A stretch of DNA of 64,000 bases, from assembly GCA_027924585.1 (NCBI GenBank), contig BSBM01001666.1, positions 620,001-684,000 on the forward strand, in the 5' to 3' direction. The notes beneath the pieces are model-generated. The model was not told the DNA's origin. It was given only the letters and a program-made list of their open reading frames with translations, and searched no databases. The translations under genes and the position numbers were made by a program. Source of the stretch: Larix kaempferi (lineage: Eukaryota; Streptophyta; Pinopsida; Pinales; Pinaceae). Shown one piece after another: positions 1 through 11,823 of this stretch; position 1 is the first letter of the stretch; every line of letters begins with the position of its first letter.

Positions 1-1669
1 AGACTCCAAGTTCCATTGTTTGGTTTCTCCATCCTTGTAACAGGGTTTCTAGGGTTTCAACCACAAAGTTTCGCCAACAACGGGATTCTCATAGCAACCT
101 ATAGAACTAGTGCTTGTAATGACTGTTATTTGACATGAACAAGCGTTCATGCCCTCACACGAAACCCCAAACAGATTATGTGAGAGGCATGCTATAAATG
201 CTATAGATAATAACTGCACGTTTATGATACCATTTTCCTTGCTCTCCTAAAATAATTTAGTGAAATCAGACTCATATCTTGCTATTATTATTATTTTTTT
301 AATTTTATTGTTTTTAATGTAAACCTTATTATTTTTCATGATAGTATGTGGTGAGAAGAGTACAACTTAGAAGGAAACACGAGTAAAGAGAACTATCCTT
401 ATCATTTAAGAGAAAAATTAAACCTTAATCATAAATTAAGTGGCTATGTTAATTAATAACATTTACAAAAAACATTTAAAAAATTTAAGACATATAATAT
501 TTTTAGTATTTTTAAAAACTAGAATATAGCTAAATCTTAAGTTTTGCACTCTATAAATTTTGCAATAAATAATTTAGTTTTTAACATAATTTTTTTCATT
601 ATTTAATTTATTAATGTTATGAGTTATACATGTAACTATAATGGTATTTAATTATATGAAATTATTTACAAAATCATTGAATATAATTTACAAACAACAA
701 AGACCAAAAAAACAAGAAAAAAAAACTATTAATAAAATTTAAAATTTACAAATTTTCTCATCATAATTATTATTATTGTATTTTTATATAAACTAATATA
801 TACAAATAAGTTATATTTTAATATAAATAGTTCCAATAGTTTTATTTATATTTATTTAATTTAAAATATATTTTTACAACCATATATATATATATATTAT
901 CTTTTTTATAGTCAACTTTCTTTATATATATAAATAACTTTGCTATTAAAAAATACACAAGTAAAATATCTTTAAACTAGCTATATATCATAACACTCTC
1001 CCATAAAATGTAGAATAATATTGTTTTAATGTCAATAAAAAATAATTAATTAAAATAAATCTATTATACTCTCTAGTACAATGATTAATGAAAATTAGCT
1101 AATATTATAGTATGAAACAAAATAATAACAATATTATTATTAATAATACTAATTAGTAATTTTTAAAAACCCACTAAAAATTAACATAAAAATTTATAAT
1201 TGTTTTTGTTTTTATATAAAAAAATAAATAATATGGATATAAAAATATTAAATTATATTGATTTCATGTTAAACTTAAATATATTAAGCATTCTATTTGT
1301 TTCTATATAAAAAATTAAATAATATGGATTTAAAAATATTAAATTATATTAATTTCTTGTTAAACTTAGATTTATTAAATAATAGATTAAATATATTAAT
1401 GTATATATCTTTTTCCATATGTAAAAAATTTAAGATACAAAAATTTACATCTTAGGAAATTAGATCCCTTTTTAATAAATTCAAATTAAATATGGATCTA
1501 TACTTATAAATATAAAAAAAAAAAAAAAAACATTTTATAAAATAAAATATATTTTTCAAAAATGTTGCTTAGATCTTAATTACAAAGAGTTGAGTGTTTC
1601 TGAGCTATAACCTTCCAACTAGTCTGTTTTAGTGAACATTGTACAAGCCATAAGAATACAATCAAGACA
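1..1669. other. AT-rich intergenic spacer
   Basis: Very AT-rich spacer with poly-A/T runs and a short TA-rich tract near 880-900. A phrase around 1243-1275 (ATATGGATATAAAAATATTAAATTATAT-like) recurs around 1321-1350, so there is some local duplication. I see no coding region, RNA gene or transposon end that I can support here. Confidence 0.6.
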
Positions 1670-1822
1670 CTCAAATGTTCAAAACAACAAACAAATTCAT
1701 CATATTATTTGCTCTGTGAAATGCTTTTGTTCTCGCGTTTCTTAACTCAAATGTTCATAACAACAAACAAATTCATCATATTATTTGCTCTGTGAAATGC
1801 CTTTGTTCTCGCGTTTCTTAAC
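1670..1822. repeat. Two tandem copies of a 76-bp unit
   Basis: A 76-bp unit beginning CTCAAATGTTCA at 1670 is repeated at 1746 with only a few substitutions, for example TTCAAAACAAC against TTCATAACAAC. The second copy ends near 1822, at the edge of the coding-like minus-strand segment that follows. Confidence 0.9.
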
Positions 1823-2156
1823 CGGCAAAATTTCTTTCCATCCGGTGTTGGGTAGTAGCATCTGACAGCAGCCTCTTAGTGATCACATCTTTTCTACCGG
1901 ATGCATTGAGCAAGTTGTTTGGAAGTTCGGCTTATCGATATCTTAGTAATCTTGCCACTATGAGCTGAGATGGGTAGTCAAATAACGCAAGAAGGGGAGG
2001 GACAAAGGGAGACAGTGCGGTATGAATGATAGCGCGTTTTAGAGGTTGTGAAAGATCCCATGATAAAGCGTTTAAGTTTGTTGGACCTGTGTGCATCAAC
2101 CATTTTTTAGTGACATAGGTTGGTTCAGTTATATGCTTGAGTTGATAGTAGTACAT
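1818..2156 (-). pseudogene. Unrecognised coding-like segment with one in-frame stop
   Basis: Read on minus from an ATG at 2156, the frame stays open for 74 codons, meets one TAA at 1932-1934, then continues in the same frame for 37 codons to a TAA at 1818. Composition is protein-like: a hydrophobic Pro-rich stretch (HTALSPFVPPLLALFDYPSQ), then a polar tail (LPNNLLNASGRKDVI). I do not recognise the family. It could be the 3' part of a decayed host gene or chance. No splice signals or neighbouring exons support it, so confidence is low. Confidence 0.2.
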
Positions 2157-2638
2157 GTCTCAAGATTATTAAGATTATTAGGCGTTTATAGTTTACATTT
2201 TATAATTTAGGGTGGATGACGAAGCTTCCTTTTTCTTATTCCTAAATTGAAGAGGAAGATGAGTATACTTATTTTATGGTTTTCTTTTAAATATAAACAA
2301 TTAAAATATATTATTAAAAATATATAATGACTAGTTGAGTTTTAAATAAGGCATAGTTGTTGGCATTTAACTTGTCATTTATTGATATTCACAAATCACA
2401 AGTTACGGTTAGGTATTTTATTTATGAGAATATACAGATTCACCATGGATAGTGTAATAGGTTCTTGCAAATCAATATCCTTAATCAAAACAGGGAATCA
2501 ATTGTATTCAAGAAGCTTTGTGAATATTCAAAGTCATAAGTAAATTATTTTTAATTGGCCTCTCATCGCTGGGTCTATTTGTGTTGATATATTGATATAG
2601 AGACTGATCACTATGTAATTGTGTTAATCTAGTTGGAA
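2157..2638. other. Spacer without recognised features
   Basis: AT-rich sequence between the coding-like scrap and the target duplication of Copia-1. Nothing recognised. Confidence 0.5.
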
Positions 2639-2643
2639 GTGAA

Positions 2644-2959
2644 TGTTGGTAAGTGTATGTAATTCCTCCCACCGTTAATGTCAGAACTAATAACTAAGAA
2701 GTTATTAGTTGTAAGGGATGAATAGACTACTTTAATGGTGTAGAAGCCTCTGGAGAAGGCTCAATCTCTCCTTTATAGAACCGTTTAGATGTGCCATGTA
2801 ATATATAAGGAAGAACATGTAAAAGAAATGAATAAGATGGAGAAAGATTAATACAAAGAAATATTTTCGTTTTCGTTCATGTTCTTGTGTTTTAGAGCTG
2901 TAGCTCTCTGTGCAATAATACATTTTACATTTCTTTTGTTTATGCTCCCCAAACCAACA
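2644..2959 (+). repeat. Copia-1 5' LTR
   Basis: 316 bp, TGTTGGTAAG...CCAACA. It shares long blocks with the 3' LTR at 6768-7036: the GATGTGCCATGTAATATATAA region, the TGTGCAATAATA region and the terminal TATGCTCCCCAAACCAA. Preceded by GTGAA. Confidence 0.85.
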
Positions 2960-2962
2960 AAG

Positions 2963-2977
2963 TGGAATCAAAGCAGG
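2963..2977 (+). other. Copia-1 primer-binding site
   Basis: TGGAATCAAAGCAGG lies three bases after the LTR end. It differs slightly from the usual plant copia site TGGTATCAGAGC, which pairs with initiator-Met tRNA. Confidence 0.75.
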
Positions 2978-4385
2978 TAAAAGAGAGGCCACCAGAGATG
3001 AAACGTTTTGTGTACTGACCCAGAACAAAAAAAAGGAGAAGGCTGCACCAGAAAGAATCTGCGTGTCTGAGAATGCTAAGCCTGTGCACACTGCAGAGAA
3101 GAGATACAGTTGATGTTGATTGCCGTAGCAGTGTGATTAATAAAGAAAATGAGGAATGATACAAGAAAGAAAGCCGTAGCTATGTATTTCTTAAAACTCC
3201 TCCTCCAGCCTGTACATCGGAGCTTGTTAGGCGCTGTTGTATTTTTGGCAAAGGGCCACACCTCTCAACAAAGACGCAGAGTCTCTTGCCACCTTTGAGC
3301 TGAGAAATTCCCACCTATGGCAAAGAAGATGATCATCTCGTGCCCTTTTTCTCCGATGGTTGTGTTCTCTTAAGCTTGAAGGAAGCTACAATTCTTGCAT
3401 TTCTTGTGAGATGGGATCTCTGCAAGGGTTCCATGAAGAGAAGTAGCTGAGAGGCCTGTGAATGACTGATCCGCGTAAGTCGACACAAGAAGGAGGTGCA
3501 GGTTGGACGACCGAGATTCACCAAGGGCGAAATCTAAGGTTAAAATTCATAACTCCTCATTGAGGTGCTGACGTCACTCAAGGAGAATTGGGGTGAGTTG
3601 TTGTTTTAAAAAGGAATCTAATCTGATAACTCCTCCATGAATGGAAATTAAAGTCCGAGCATGAGCATGGGCATGTTAAGAGGAGTTATGATATGATTCC
3701 ATTAAACATTAATCTAGTTGATAAGCCCTTGCGATATAAAGGCATTAAAAATCTAGCAATATGGAGCATGGAAAAATGATTTCCGCATGCGTGAAGAAAT
3801 ATTGGAGGGTAAGCAAGGTAAATAATCAACCGTAATCATGCGTTACGAATTATTAGTGCAAATCAAAGATTAAAGAAGAGTAAAACTCCGTTAAATAAAA
3901 GAAAAAGGGGAAGCCAGTTGTGTAGAAGCTGAAGCCCATGGAGAAGAAGAGTTTGTAGAATGGTTGAAACCTTGAAGACTGCTGAAAAAACTGGGAGTTA
4001 CCCACGTCAAGGTATACACTAAGATTGTGTTTAAAGGTGTGAGCCCGGTGAGAAGTAGTCACATTGATCCACACGTAGGAGGAAACACACGAAGAAGCCT
4101 ATATCTCTTGTCACGGAAAGAAAAGCCGAGATCCACCAACAAGAGGGTGGTTCACAATTAATGTGGACCTTCGATTGCCCTTTCTGCTCTATCTAACATT
4201 TCTAGTCTATCACGTGGAGTCAAAAGTGTCAAAGGGACAACGAAGAAAGGTAACACCCCGTCATTTGTAAAAGTTTTATTGAAGTTTTAAAAAGGGAAAA
4301 CAAAGGGCCCATAGTTGAGTAAAAAAAATTGCTACAATGAAATTTAAAAGACAAGGGGCATAGTTAATGATATTAAAAAAATACT

Positions 4386-4460
4386 ATTTTTGTGGATTGA
4401 AAATTAAGAAGGGGGTTGGTTATTTTGTGGATTGAAAATTAAGAAGGGGGTTGGTTATTT
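4386..4460. repeat. 35-bp tandem duplication in Copia-1 leader
   Basis: The unit TGTGGATTGAAAATTAAGAA plus GGGGGTTGGTTATTT is present twice with a 35-bp period and almost no divergence, which suggests a recent slippage duplication. Confidence 0.9.
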
Positions 4461-4943
4461 TTGTGAGAAGAGGCCAAGTGCTTTTAAAATTAAAATATGA
4501 GTCATGGTTGAAAAAGAAAAGAGAAAAAAGATTGAGATTGAGGGCATAGAAATAAAAAGTAGTTGTTAAGGTGTAAGAAAAAGCTATAGCTTGGGGTTGT
4601 TGATGAGCTACTAGTGCTATGGAATCTATGGTGTACCCATGGTTGAGAAATGCAATTGATTTGTATTTGAGGAGACAAGCATTGAATTTGAAAAGTTGGT
4701 TGAGTTGTCATAGTAAGATTTAAGAAGCTTGATCTAAAAGGAAATAATACCAAAAAAAATAAAGAAGTGGACATGGGAAAGAGCAAAAGGCTCACGAAAA
4801 TGAAAAAGAAATTTGATTATGCAGAAAATGTTGGTTATCATATTGTAGAAATCCTTGGGATACATATTGAGGAATCTGTCGAAGCAGATGGCATTCCTGT
4901 ATAGTCACAAGATGAGTGGAGCAATGTTTTTTATCATCCACCA

Positions 4944-5334
4944 GGTTTATTAGGTAAGAACTATGATTTTTGGTCAATTGGAATGAAGGCTAGGTTGTGT
5001 GTTGATGATTTGTGGCTGTAGTATTGAATGGTTTTGAAGAACCACATCAAGAATCCTATGAGGCTATGACAAAACATTATCTAAAAGGAATGATGCAACA
5101 ACACTGTCTCTCATTCAACAAGCTATGGATGAGAGCATATTGCCTAAAATCACGGCAGCCAAAACAACCAAAGAGGCTTGGAATATTTTGAACATGACTT
5201 TTGGTGAAAAGGGGAGCAATCATGATGGGACACGGGTAGCTATAGAAGAGGATGATGATGACGCAATTGAGATAGTTGCAGGTCACAAAGTTAAGGCTGA
5301 AGAAGAACTTAAGACAAAGAAGAAGAGTCCATGA
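4944..5334 (+). pseudogene. Copia-1 gag (UBN2-type) remnant
   Basis: The segment encodes the hallmark start of plant copia gag (GKNYDFWSIGMKARL, with DDLW further on). After a stop and frameshift near 5019 it continues with RNDATTLSLIQQAMDESILP and KITAAKTTKEAWNILNMTF, which match the UBN2/gag family core. Gag packages element RNA into particles. The frame then runs into an acidic stretch (EEDDDDAIEIV) and stops at 5334. No CCHC zinc knuckle follows, so this gag is truncated as well as frameshifted. Family assignment is by motif recognition. Confidence 0.8.
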
Positions 5335-5594
5335 AGGCCAAGCTCAAGAGGGAAAAAGATTTTCATAACAACTCTATTGTTTGTGAATGAGAAGGTACAA
5401 AGAGAAATCATCCACCAGCTAAGAAGGAAAATGAGGATGCTTAAGAATAAACTTAATACAAAGAAGAAGAGTCAATGAAGGCCAAGCTCAAGAGGGCAAA
5501 GGATTTTCATAACTCTCTTGTTTGTGAATGAGAAGGTACAAAGAGAAATCATCCACGAGCTGAGAAGGAGAATGAGGATGATGAAGAATGCAAC
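5307..5594. repeat. ~144-bp tandem duplication after gag
   Basis: Two copies, about 5307-5450 and 5451-5594, share AAGAAGAGTCMATGAAGGCC, TTTGTGAATGAGAAGGTACA and AAGAGAAATCATCCAC, with small indels between copies. Confidence 0.85.
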
Positions 5595-5689
5595 TTTATT
5601 GTAGAATTTGAAAAAAAAATAGTTCAAAATGAATGCATCTAAGATGATGCACAAATTGAAGAAAATGATAGCATTTCTGATTTTGATGC

Positions 5690-6500
5690 TGAATTGAAGC
5701 CCATTGATGGCTTGAAAATCCAAACTATGTTGAAGTTGATTGTACTGTAGATGCAGATGTCAGAAGTTTAGTTGAAGGTAGCACTTGAAAGTTGCAACAT
5801 AGATAAAAAAAATATAAATGATGAATGCATCCATAAAGTTGCAACAAACAAAGAAAAGGTTAATGGAAATGCTCTACTAGTTGAAGTAGAGTAAAATTAG
5901 AAGAATCAAAATGTTATTTATGAGAAACCAAGATAAGACAAAGGAGAGCTAGTAAAAGAAAATGAAAATGATATATTAAAAAATCTAACAAATGTTTCCA
6001 AGTGTTGAGGTGTTAGAAAGAAACAATAAGCAAGCAACAACTGAAAGAACGAAGGAAGAGCACTCGGTCACAATGCTAGTAAATTTTGATGAGGAAATAA
6101 GGTTTTTTTGAAGATTGGCTTGAAAATCTTAGTATACTATAGAAAATATTGCAGCTAAATAACAGATATGCATATTTTTTAGCAAGGAGAACTCAATGAA
6201 AAACCCCTTGGATGAACAATTTGAGAAATGGAGCCTTGAAGAAATGATGCATTATTATCAATTTATGATGATAAAATGAAAGAAAATTATGTTGTTGTTC
6301 ATGGTTTATTTGATTGTGATTATGCAAGTATTAAACTTAAGAATGATGAAATTGATGATGAAACATATGGAAGTGCCATAGCTGCAAAAATTAAAGAAGA
6401 CCACATGGAGTGTGAAGAACGTGAGAAAATAAGAGAAAAAGGTCAAGTTGAAGATGAAGAACTTCAGAAAAATCAGCGAATACAAAGTTTGGAGTAATTA
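5690..6500 (+). pseudogene. Copia-1 acidic DWLE-module region
   Basis: Across shifting frames this region encodes FDAEL followed by DWLENPNYVEVDCTVDADVR (5695-5765), a second copy around FDEEIRF/EDWLENL (6088-6126), and an open segment at 6276-6497 rich in Glu, Lys and Asp. The first block is clearly similar to the intact frame at 63604-64000 in Copia-4, which has FDAELNFLEDWLEKPKNVDY. The module is unknown to me. It is not integrase, reverse transcriptase or RNase H. Stops and frameshifts show it is no longer expressed as one protein here. Confidence 0.5.
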
Positions 6501-6755
6501 GAAGAACAAATCATGCCAAGCAAGAAGCAAAGGACAATATGTGATAGTTTGTAGCCATATCAAGCAAATTTTGAAGTGTTTTGTGTATATTGTAAGCTTA
6601 GCTGAGACTAAGACTAGCAGGCAACTAAATTAAAAGTTTGTCTATATTTGTTGTTTTCTAAGTCTATAGAGCCATTGCTCAAGCATATTAACCAGATATT
6701 TAGATTGTTAGTGTTCTTGTAAATCTGGTAAATGTTGTAGATGACTATGGTCGGA

Positions 6756-6767
6756 GTTAAGGGAGAG
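6756..6767 (+). other. Copia-1 polypurine tract
   Basis: GTTAAGGGAGAG directly precedes the 3' LTR and is the expected plus-strand primer site. Confidence 0.7.
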
Positions 6768-7036
6768 TGTTGATAAGTGTATATAATTCGTCATGCTAAG
6801 AAATTACTGTAGCAGATATAGGTATACGCTAAGGGATGATTAGACCACTTAAATGATGTAGCTTTCCGGATGTGCCATGTAATATATAAGGAAGAGCATA
6901 TAAAATAGCTGAATCAGATGGAGACATAATAATAATAATAATAAAACTTTCCGCTCCTGTTCTTTTGTTTTAGAGTGTAGCTCTATGTGCAATAATATAT
7001 TTTCTGTTTCTATTTTTTATGCTCCCCAAACCAATA
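6768..7036 (+). repeat. Copia-1 3' LTR
   Basis: 269 bp, TGTTGATAAG...CCAATA, followed by GTGAG. It carries an (AAT)n run near 6929-6947 that the 5' LTR lacks, and it is shorter in the U3 part, so the two LTRs have diverged considerably. Confidence 0.85.
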
Positions 7037-7210
7037 GTGAGCATTGTTATCATGTGCCTTACGAAAAACAACAGCCAGAGTAATAGGGAGGAAGCCAAAA
7101 TAAATTCATTCTTCTTTTAATAAATGTTATTAATAAATCCATTTCCAAACATGCTTTGTTAATGTTGCTTATGTAATTTCTCATACAAGACCACAACTAA
7201 TTTCATTCAA

Positions 7211-7366
7211 CTATGAAAGGCTGGTCTCTTGGCATTCGGTGAAATAATTCGTGAAACGCTTGTGCCCGAGGATTTTATCATCCACATCTTTCTCTACTGT
7301 GTTCAAAATTAACCATGCTACAGGTTTAAGCTGCTCTTCACGCCACAGACGGACTGTAGTGTATTT
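7211..7366 (-). other. Possible terminal exon of an unrecognised gene
   Basis: On minus, a CAG acceptor at 7367-7369 is followed by 51 open codons and a TAG at 7211-7213. The peptide has a natural composition (begins KYTTVRLWREEQLKPVAWLI; ends FTNYFTECQETSLS). The same frame is blocked by TGA a little upstream, which fits an intron boundary. I do not recognise the family and see no convincing partner exon upstream. It may be a decayed or chance frame. Confidence 0.25.
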
Positions 7367-7369
7367 CTG

Positions 7370-8213
7370 CTTTGTCCAATTTTTGGGGTGTTTTCAGATT
7401 CTCTCTCTCTCTTTTTAAATATGGAATAAGGTTTAGAACTGCAGGCGCTTTTTCTGCTTTTTCTGTTTAGTTTGAACAAATAACAAGAGCCACGTACAAT
7501 GTCCCTGCCGTGAATAAACACAGAGAAGAGTAAAACAAACCACTAGCGATAAGAAGCCATTCCGATCTTAGCTTGCAGATTCTGAGCTGATTTTGTCCAT
7601 CCAAAGGCCATGCAGCAAGATTAATCATTGAAATCTGCAATAAGGAGTATAAACGTTCAACGATTTCAGCAGTTTATCTAGTTTTTTACTGGAATTCCAA
7701 TTTTATTTTTTTAATTCCAATTATTCTGTGTTTTTCAAATCATGTTTTTGAATATAATGGATTTAACATTGTAAACACTGTTCTTCTAAATCTGAAGTTT
7801 TGACACAACTTGTAGTGGGTGATAATAGGTGGATTATGTATAAATAACTGTAACTAATACATAAAAAACTGGCACACAACCCATTTAACTGGAAAATATT
7901 AGAAATTACAACTACTCATAACCACAACTAAATAACAGTTAGGTTTTGAGTCTATTTAAATAGAAAACAAAGAAACTATAAAAACCTATACCTATTAGTT
8001 AAAGTATACCTCCATTAGTTACATGACTGGTCTGAAGTGACTTAGCTGATAGCCTGAATGACCGGGCTGTTTGTGTTTAATGCCATTTGATGTTTTCAGG
8101 GCTGAGACATACATGAAAATAATGTTATCCGACTCTCATCATGCTCCATGGAGTGCGGTTCCACCCCAGATTCAGACGAAAACAATCTATGCAATATTTT
8201 TCATCTAACGAAA
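7370..8213. other. Spacer
   Basis: Contains a (GA)n/(CT)n run around 7400-7413 and otherwise unremarkable AT-rich sequence. No gene recognised. Confidence 0.5.
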
Positions 8214-8351
8214 ACAAACAGACGTGTTTTCTGCAATATTGTAGAAACTTTTGGGTCTTTAGATTTTTTCTTATATTGCAAAATAAACAGACGTGTTTTC
8301 TGCAATATTGTAGAAACTTTTGGGTCTTTAGATTTTTTCTTACATTGCAGA
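8214..8351. repeat. Two tandem copies of a 69-bp unit
   Basis: ACAGACGTGTTTTCTGCAAT and the following 50 bases are repeated with a 69-bp period and almost no divergence. The overlapping small reading frames on both strands here are products of this duplication. Confidence 0.95.
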
Positions 8352-9320
8352 ATAGGCAGTGTAGAAAGTATTATGGTAAGGTTTTGAAATAAAAAATCAG
8401 TAATCAATTATTTGATTATTTTTTTTTATTGGAATATGTTATGGGAAATTTTAAGTACTTTTTCTCATTTTGAAATTTTTTGTTCACAACTTACAGCACT
8501 CAATCATTTGAGCTTTCTCTCATTTAGATTTTCTACTCACAACTTACTGCACTCAATCACTTAAACTAATCCACCAGACTCAATTACTTGATTTGATTAC
8601 CTATTATATTCTACCCTTATAATATTTAGATTTAAAATTTAATACTAACAAAAAAAACTTCATTGCATTTATATAAAGAAATTGTATTCATAATAAATAC
8701 GAAACAATGAATCTCGCACAGGATTTACAGAGGTTTCTCCAAATTTCAGACCTGCAGTCAAAGTGATCAGTTTTCATTTTCTATTATTTTAATGCAGATC
8801 TGCCTTCTTGCCTGTAACATTTTGTTTTAAAAAAGGGCGAGTTTTTTTGTTTTATAAAAGGAAAGCACTTAAAAATCGACCATGCTTGTCTTCTATCTAT
8901 TTCTAAATGTTATAAAAAAACTCTGAGGCCACCTTTCACATTCCTTGTCGTTTCTTTTTCCACCTTTTTTATCATTTTATTTCTCCTTTGCTTTATTAAC
9001 AGCCATACATGGGATATTGACGGCAAAACGAGCGTTTTTATGCATACTTGACCAGTTATTTATGATCTTAAGGTTTCTGGGGCTTATTGATTGAAAGGAT
9101 TTAATCTTTTGAACTACAGAATTGAACATTTTGTTTTAAACATTCATTTCAATAAATGTGGCATAAAATAAATTTTCAAATAATATTGTTGCCTGCAATA
9201 TTGTTTATAATACAAGCATCCCAGCAAATCCAACCAACGTATTTGCTGAGATTATTTCCACGATGGAGTTGGATTTATAAATAATATACATAAAATTAAA
9301 GCTTAGTTTTCTTGGAAGAG
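8352..9320. other. Spacer
   Basis: AT-rich. CTTACTGCACTCAATCA-like phrases recur around 8490-8560, a weak local duplication. No gene recognised. Confidence 0.5.
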
Positions 9321-9796
9321 GATTAGCTTTTTAGTTAACAAATATTATCCTCATGAAAACCTATTTTGAGATTATGCAATATAACCTTACATTTATAATT
9401 TCAGACAGTTTCAAATCTGTGTGATATTTTTCTTCACTTTGTTTTATGATCTGTATAGATGGTACTCCTTCACATCTTAAATTTAAAATAATTAAAATTA
9501 AATTTATATTAAAAAATAAAGCTCAATATCAAAACATTAAAAATATTTAATTATGATAGGATTAGCTTTTTAGTTAACAAGTATTATCCCCATGAAAACC
9601 TATTTTCAGATTATGCAATATAACCTTACATTTATAATTTCAGACAGTTTCAAATCTGTGTGATATCTTTCTTCACTTTGTTTTATAATCTGTATAGATG
9701 GTACTCCTTCACATCTTAAATTTAAAATAATTAAAATTAAATTTATATTAAAAAATAAAGCTCAATGTCAAAATATTAAAAATATTTAATTATGAT
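9321..9796. repeat. Two tandem copies of a 239-bp unit
   Basis: The unit beginning GATTAGCTTTTTAGTTAACA at 9321 is repeated from 9560 with a handful of substitutions across its whole length and ends in AAATATTTAATTATGATA. A partial third echo (ATATTTAATTATGATATC) lies at 9862-9880. Confidence 0.95.
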
Positions 9797-11041
9797 ATCA
9801 TTTTCAAAAGCTTTCATCTACTAAAGATGTTTAAATTTGGCATCTTTTCCAAATGCTTTCATATATTTAATTATGATATCTTTTCCAAAAGCTTTCGTAT
9901 AGAGCAATCACTAGATTAATGCGTATCCATTTTATTTATTCTTAAATGCCATTATTTTCCTTTATAAAGACCATATTTTAATCTTCAAATTCCTTCACAG
10001 AATCGTGCCGACACCAATCCCGTCTTCAATCCTTTAAATTTCGACGCAGAAATGGTTTCATTTGAGCTCGATATGATCCATTTTGACCATAAGTTGATTC
10101 AATTGACCAAGTTTTCATTGCTTTTAATGATCCTAGACTCCATTCATACTCTAAATAATTAAAAGGAGAACTCATGACATAATATGAAGAATCTTTAATA
10201 TGAGTAAAGGGCGCAGTATAACCACTATAACCAAAAAGCCCTTAACCCACCCGAACCGAATCTGGCAGAGAAATTAATATGAGTAAAGGGAGCAGTATAA
10301 TCACTTATTAAAATGATCTCAATTCATTGAATTCGGTAGAGAAATTATTGTTCAAATTGTAATTTGGAGTGTTCAAATTGAAATTTCAATGATCTGGCTA
10401 GTTTTAAAATTAAGTATTTAGTCTAAATTGATAGACAATTACGATTGCTAAAATTACAAAATTGCAAAATTAATAATTTCCAATAAACAATTTTTACCAG
10501 TTTTTAGCAAGTTATCGTTTATCCCACTCGTAAGTAAAACCTTATATATCTTGATGCATGCAAGCCACATAGATTGTGAGAGTTTTTTGTTTTGTTTTGA
10601 CTATAACTCTGGCATTGAAGTGATTTTAATCCTTAAAGTTGTAATACCAATGGTATGAAGATTAAGCCAATGTGCTTCTGTTCACATAATCATTATTTGT
10701 GAATCTAAAAGTTAATGGCATATATAACAAATCTTTTATAATTTCAAATATTAAGAAAAAAACCAAAAGATGTGTTACTCAAAATATATAAACCAAAAAA
10801 TATGTAAACAGTGTTGTATGAATGAATGCAAAATAAGAAATGCCACCTCCAAACTATAAGAAAAGACTAAACATATTCAAATAATATAATATTAGTTGGA
10901 TTTGGGTATGTTTGATTTATTTGAAAATTAAAATTACCAACCACCACATTAGTAATAATGTGTTTGGTAGTAAGTATGTTTATCACATTTTATATAAAAA
11001 AACATTATTAATGTAGTAAATATATGTTTATAGATATATAG
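9797..11041. other. Spacer
   Basis: No gene recognised. A phrase TTAATATGAGTAAAGGG-GCAGTATAA occurs at about 10195 and again at about 10275. Confidence 0.5.
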
Positions 11042-11212
11042 GGGACACATTATTATTAATGTGGTTGTTACTAGTTACCAATTGGAGCATATATATATGG
11101 GACACATTATTATTAATGTGGTCGTTACTAGTTACCAATTGAAGCATATATCTATGGGACACATTATTATTAATGTGGTTGTTACTAGTTACTGGTTGGG
11201 GTCATAGGATAT
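11042..11212. repeat. 57-bp x 3 tandem repeat carrying a palindrome
   Basis: Three units start GGGACACATTATTATTAATG at 11042, 11099 and 11156. Each contains CACATTATTATTAATGTG, a 7-bp perfect stem around a TTAT loop, followed by GTTACTAGTTAC, also dyad-symmetric. Related CACATTA...TAATGTG phrases lie just upstream, around 10945-11015. Confidence 0.9.
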
Positions 11213-11823
11213 GGCAAGGCCACAAGCTATTCACCTTGTTGACCAATATGGCATAGACATATGATCAAAACAATATTATATTAATATATATTAAAGTATT
11301 CACAATATAAAAGTTATTAGTTGACCAATTGATGGTTAATAATGTTTTACCATAGTTAACCATGGATGATTGATGTTTGCACGGGGAAGATATAACATTT
11401 AGAAAGAAAGAAAATGTTTCTCTCTTTCATAATTGCTTTGAAATTATATTTTCTTGTAGGGTATAGGAAACTTTTCCATCCAACTTGGAAAATTGTATAA
11501 TTCATGTCTTTAGGAAATGTTGAGATCAATATTCTCTCTTGATACAATTCATAGATTCAACTAGTGGACAACCCTAGTAATAAGCAGTGCATCAATTTTC
11601 ATACCTTCCATTTCACAACATTGGACACCAATAACAAGAATACTTAGAAAAGATAATTTAATGGCATTTCATTTGATAACATTGGATACCAATAATAATT
11701 TAACATTAAATACCACTTTACAAGAGTATTTAAAAAATACAATTTAACAAATAAATCCTTTTCATCTAGCAACAATTCATATATAACTATAACTTGCATG
11801 CGAGAAAATAATACACAAATCAC
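11213..11823. other. Spacer
   Basis: AT-rich. The small minus-strand frame at 11356-11547 has no recognisable features. Confidence 0.5.

Larger units (their letters stand above)
2644..7036 (+). mobile_element. Copia-1: complete, largely non-coding copia-type LTR element
   Basis: A 4.39-kb element bounded by related LTRs that start TGTTGRTAAGTGTAT and end CTCCCCAAACCAAYA. A primer-binding site resembling the initiator-Met tRNA complement (TGGAATCAAAGCAGG) follows the left LTR, and a purine tract (GTTAAGGGAGAG) precedes the right LTR. The flanks are GTGAA on the left and GTGAG on the right, a 5-bp target duplication with one change. The interior has a decayed copia gag at 4.9-5.3 kb and an acidic module further 3', but I find no protease, integrase, reverse transcriptase or RNase H. 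It was therefore probably non-autonomous and mobilised in trans. The 1.9 kb before gag is a long leader with no convincing reading frame. Confidence 0.85.

Noticed and set aside
4502-4977. Minus-strand frames in the Copia-1 leader as host genes
   Set aside because: Low-complexity Ser/Phe-rich translations of the antisense strand with no recognisable domain.
8141-8407. Three overlapping small reading frames on both strands
   Set aside because: They arise from the 69-bp tandem duplication, and the translated repeats show no family features.
11042-11212. CRISPR-like array
   Set aside because: Units are directly adjoining with no unique spacers, and the host is a plant.
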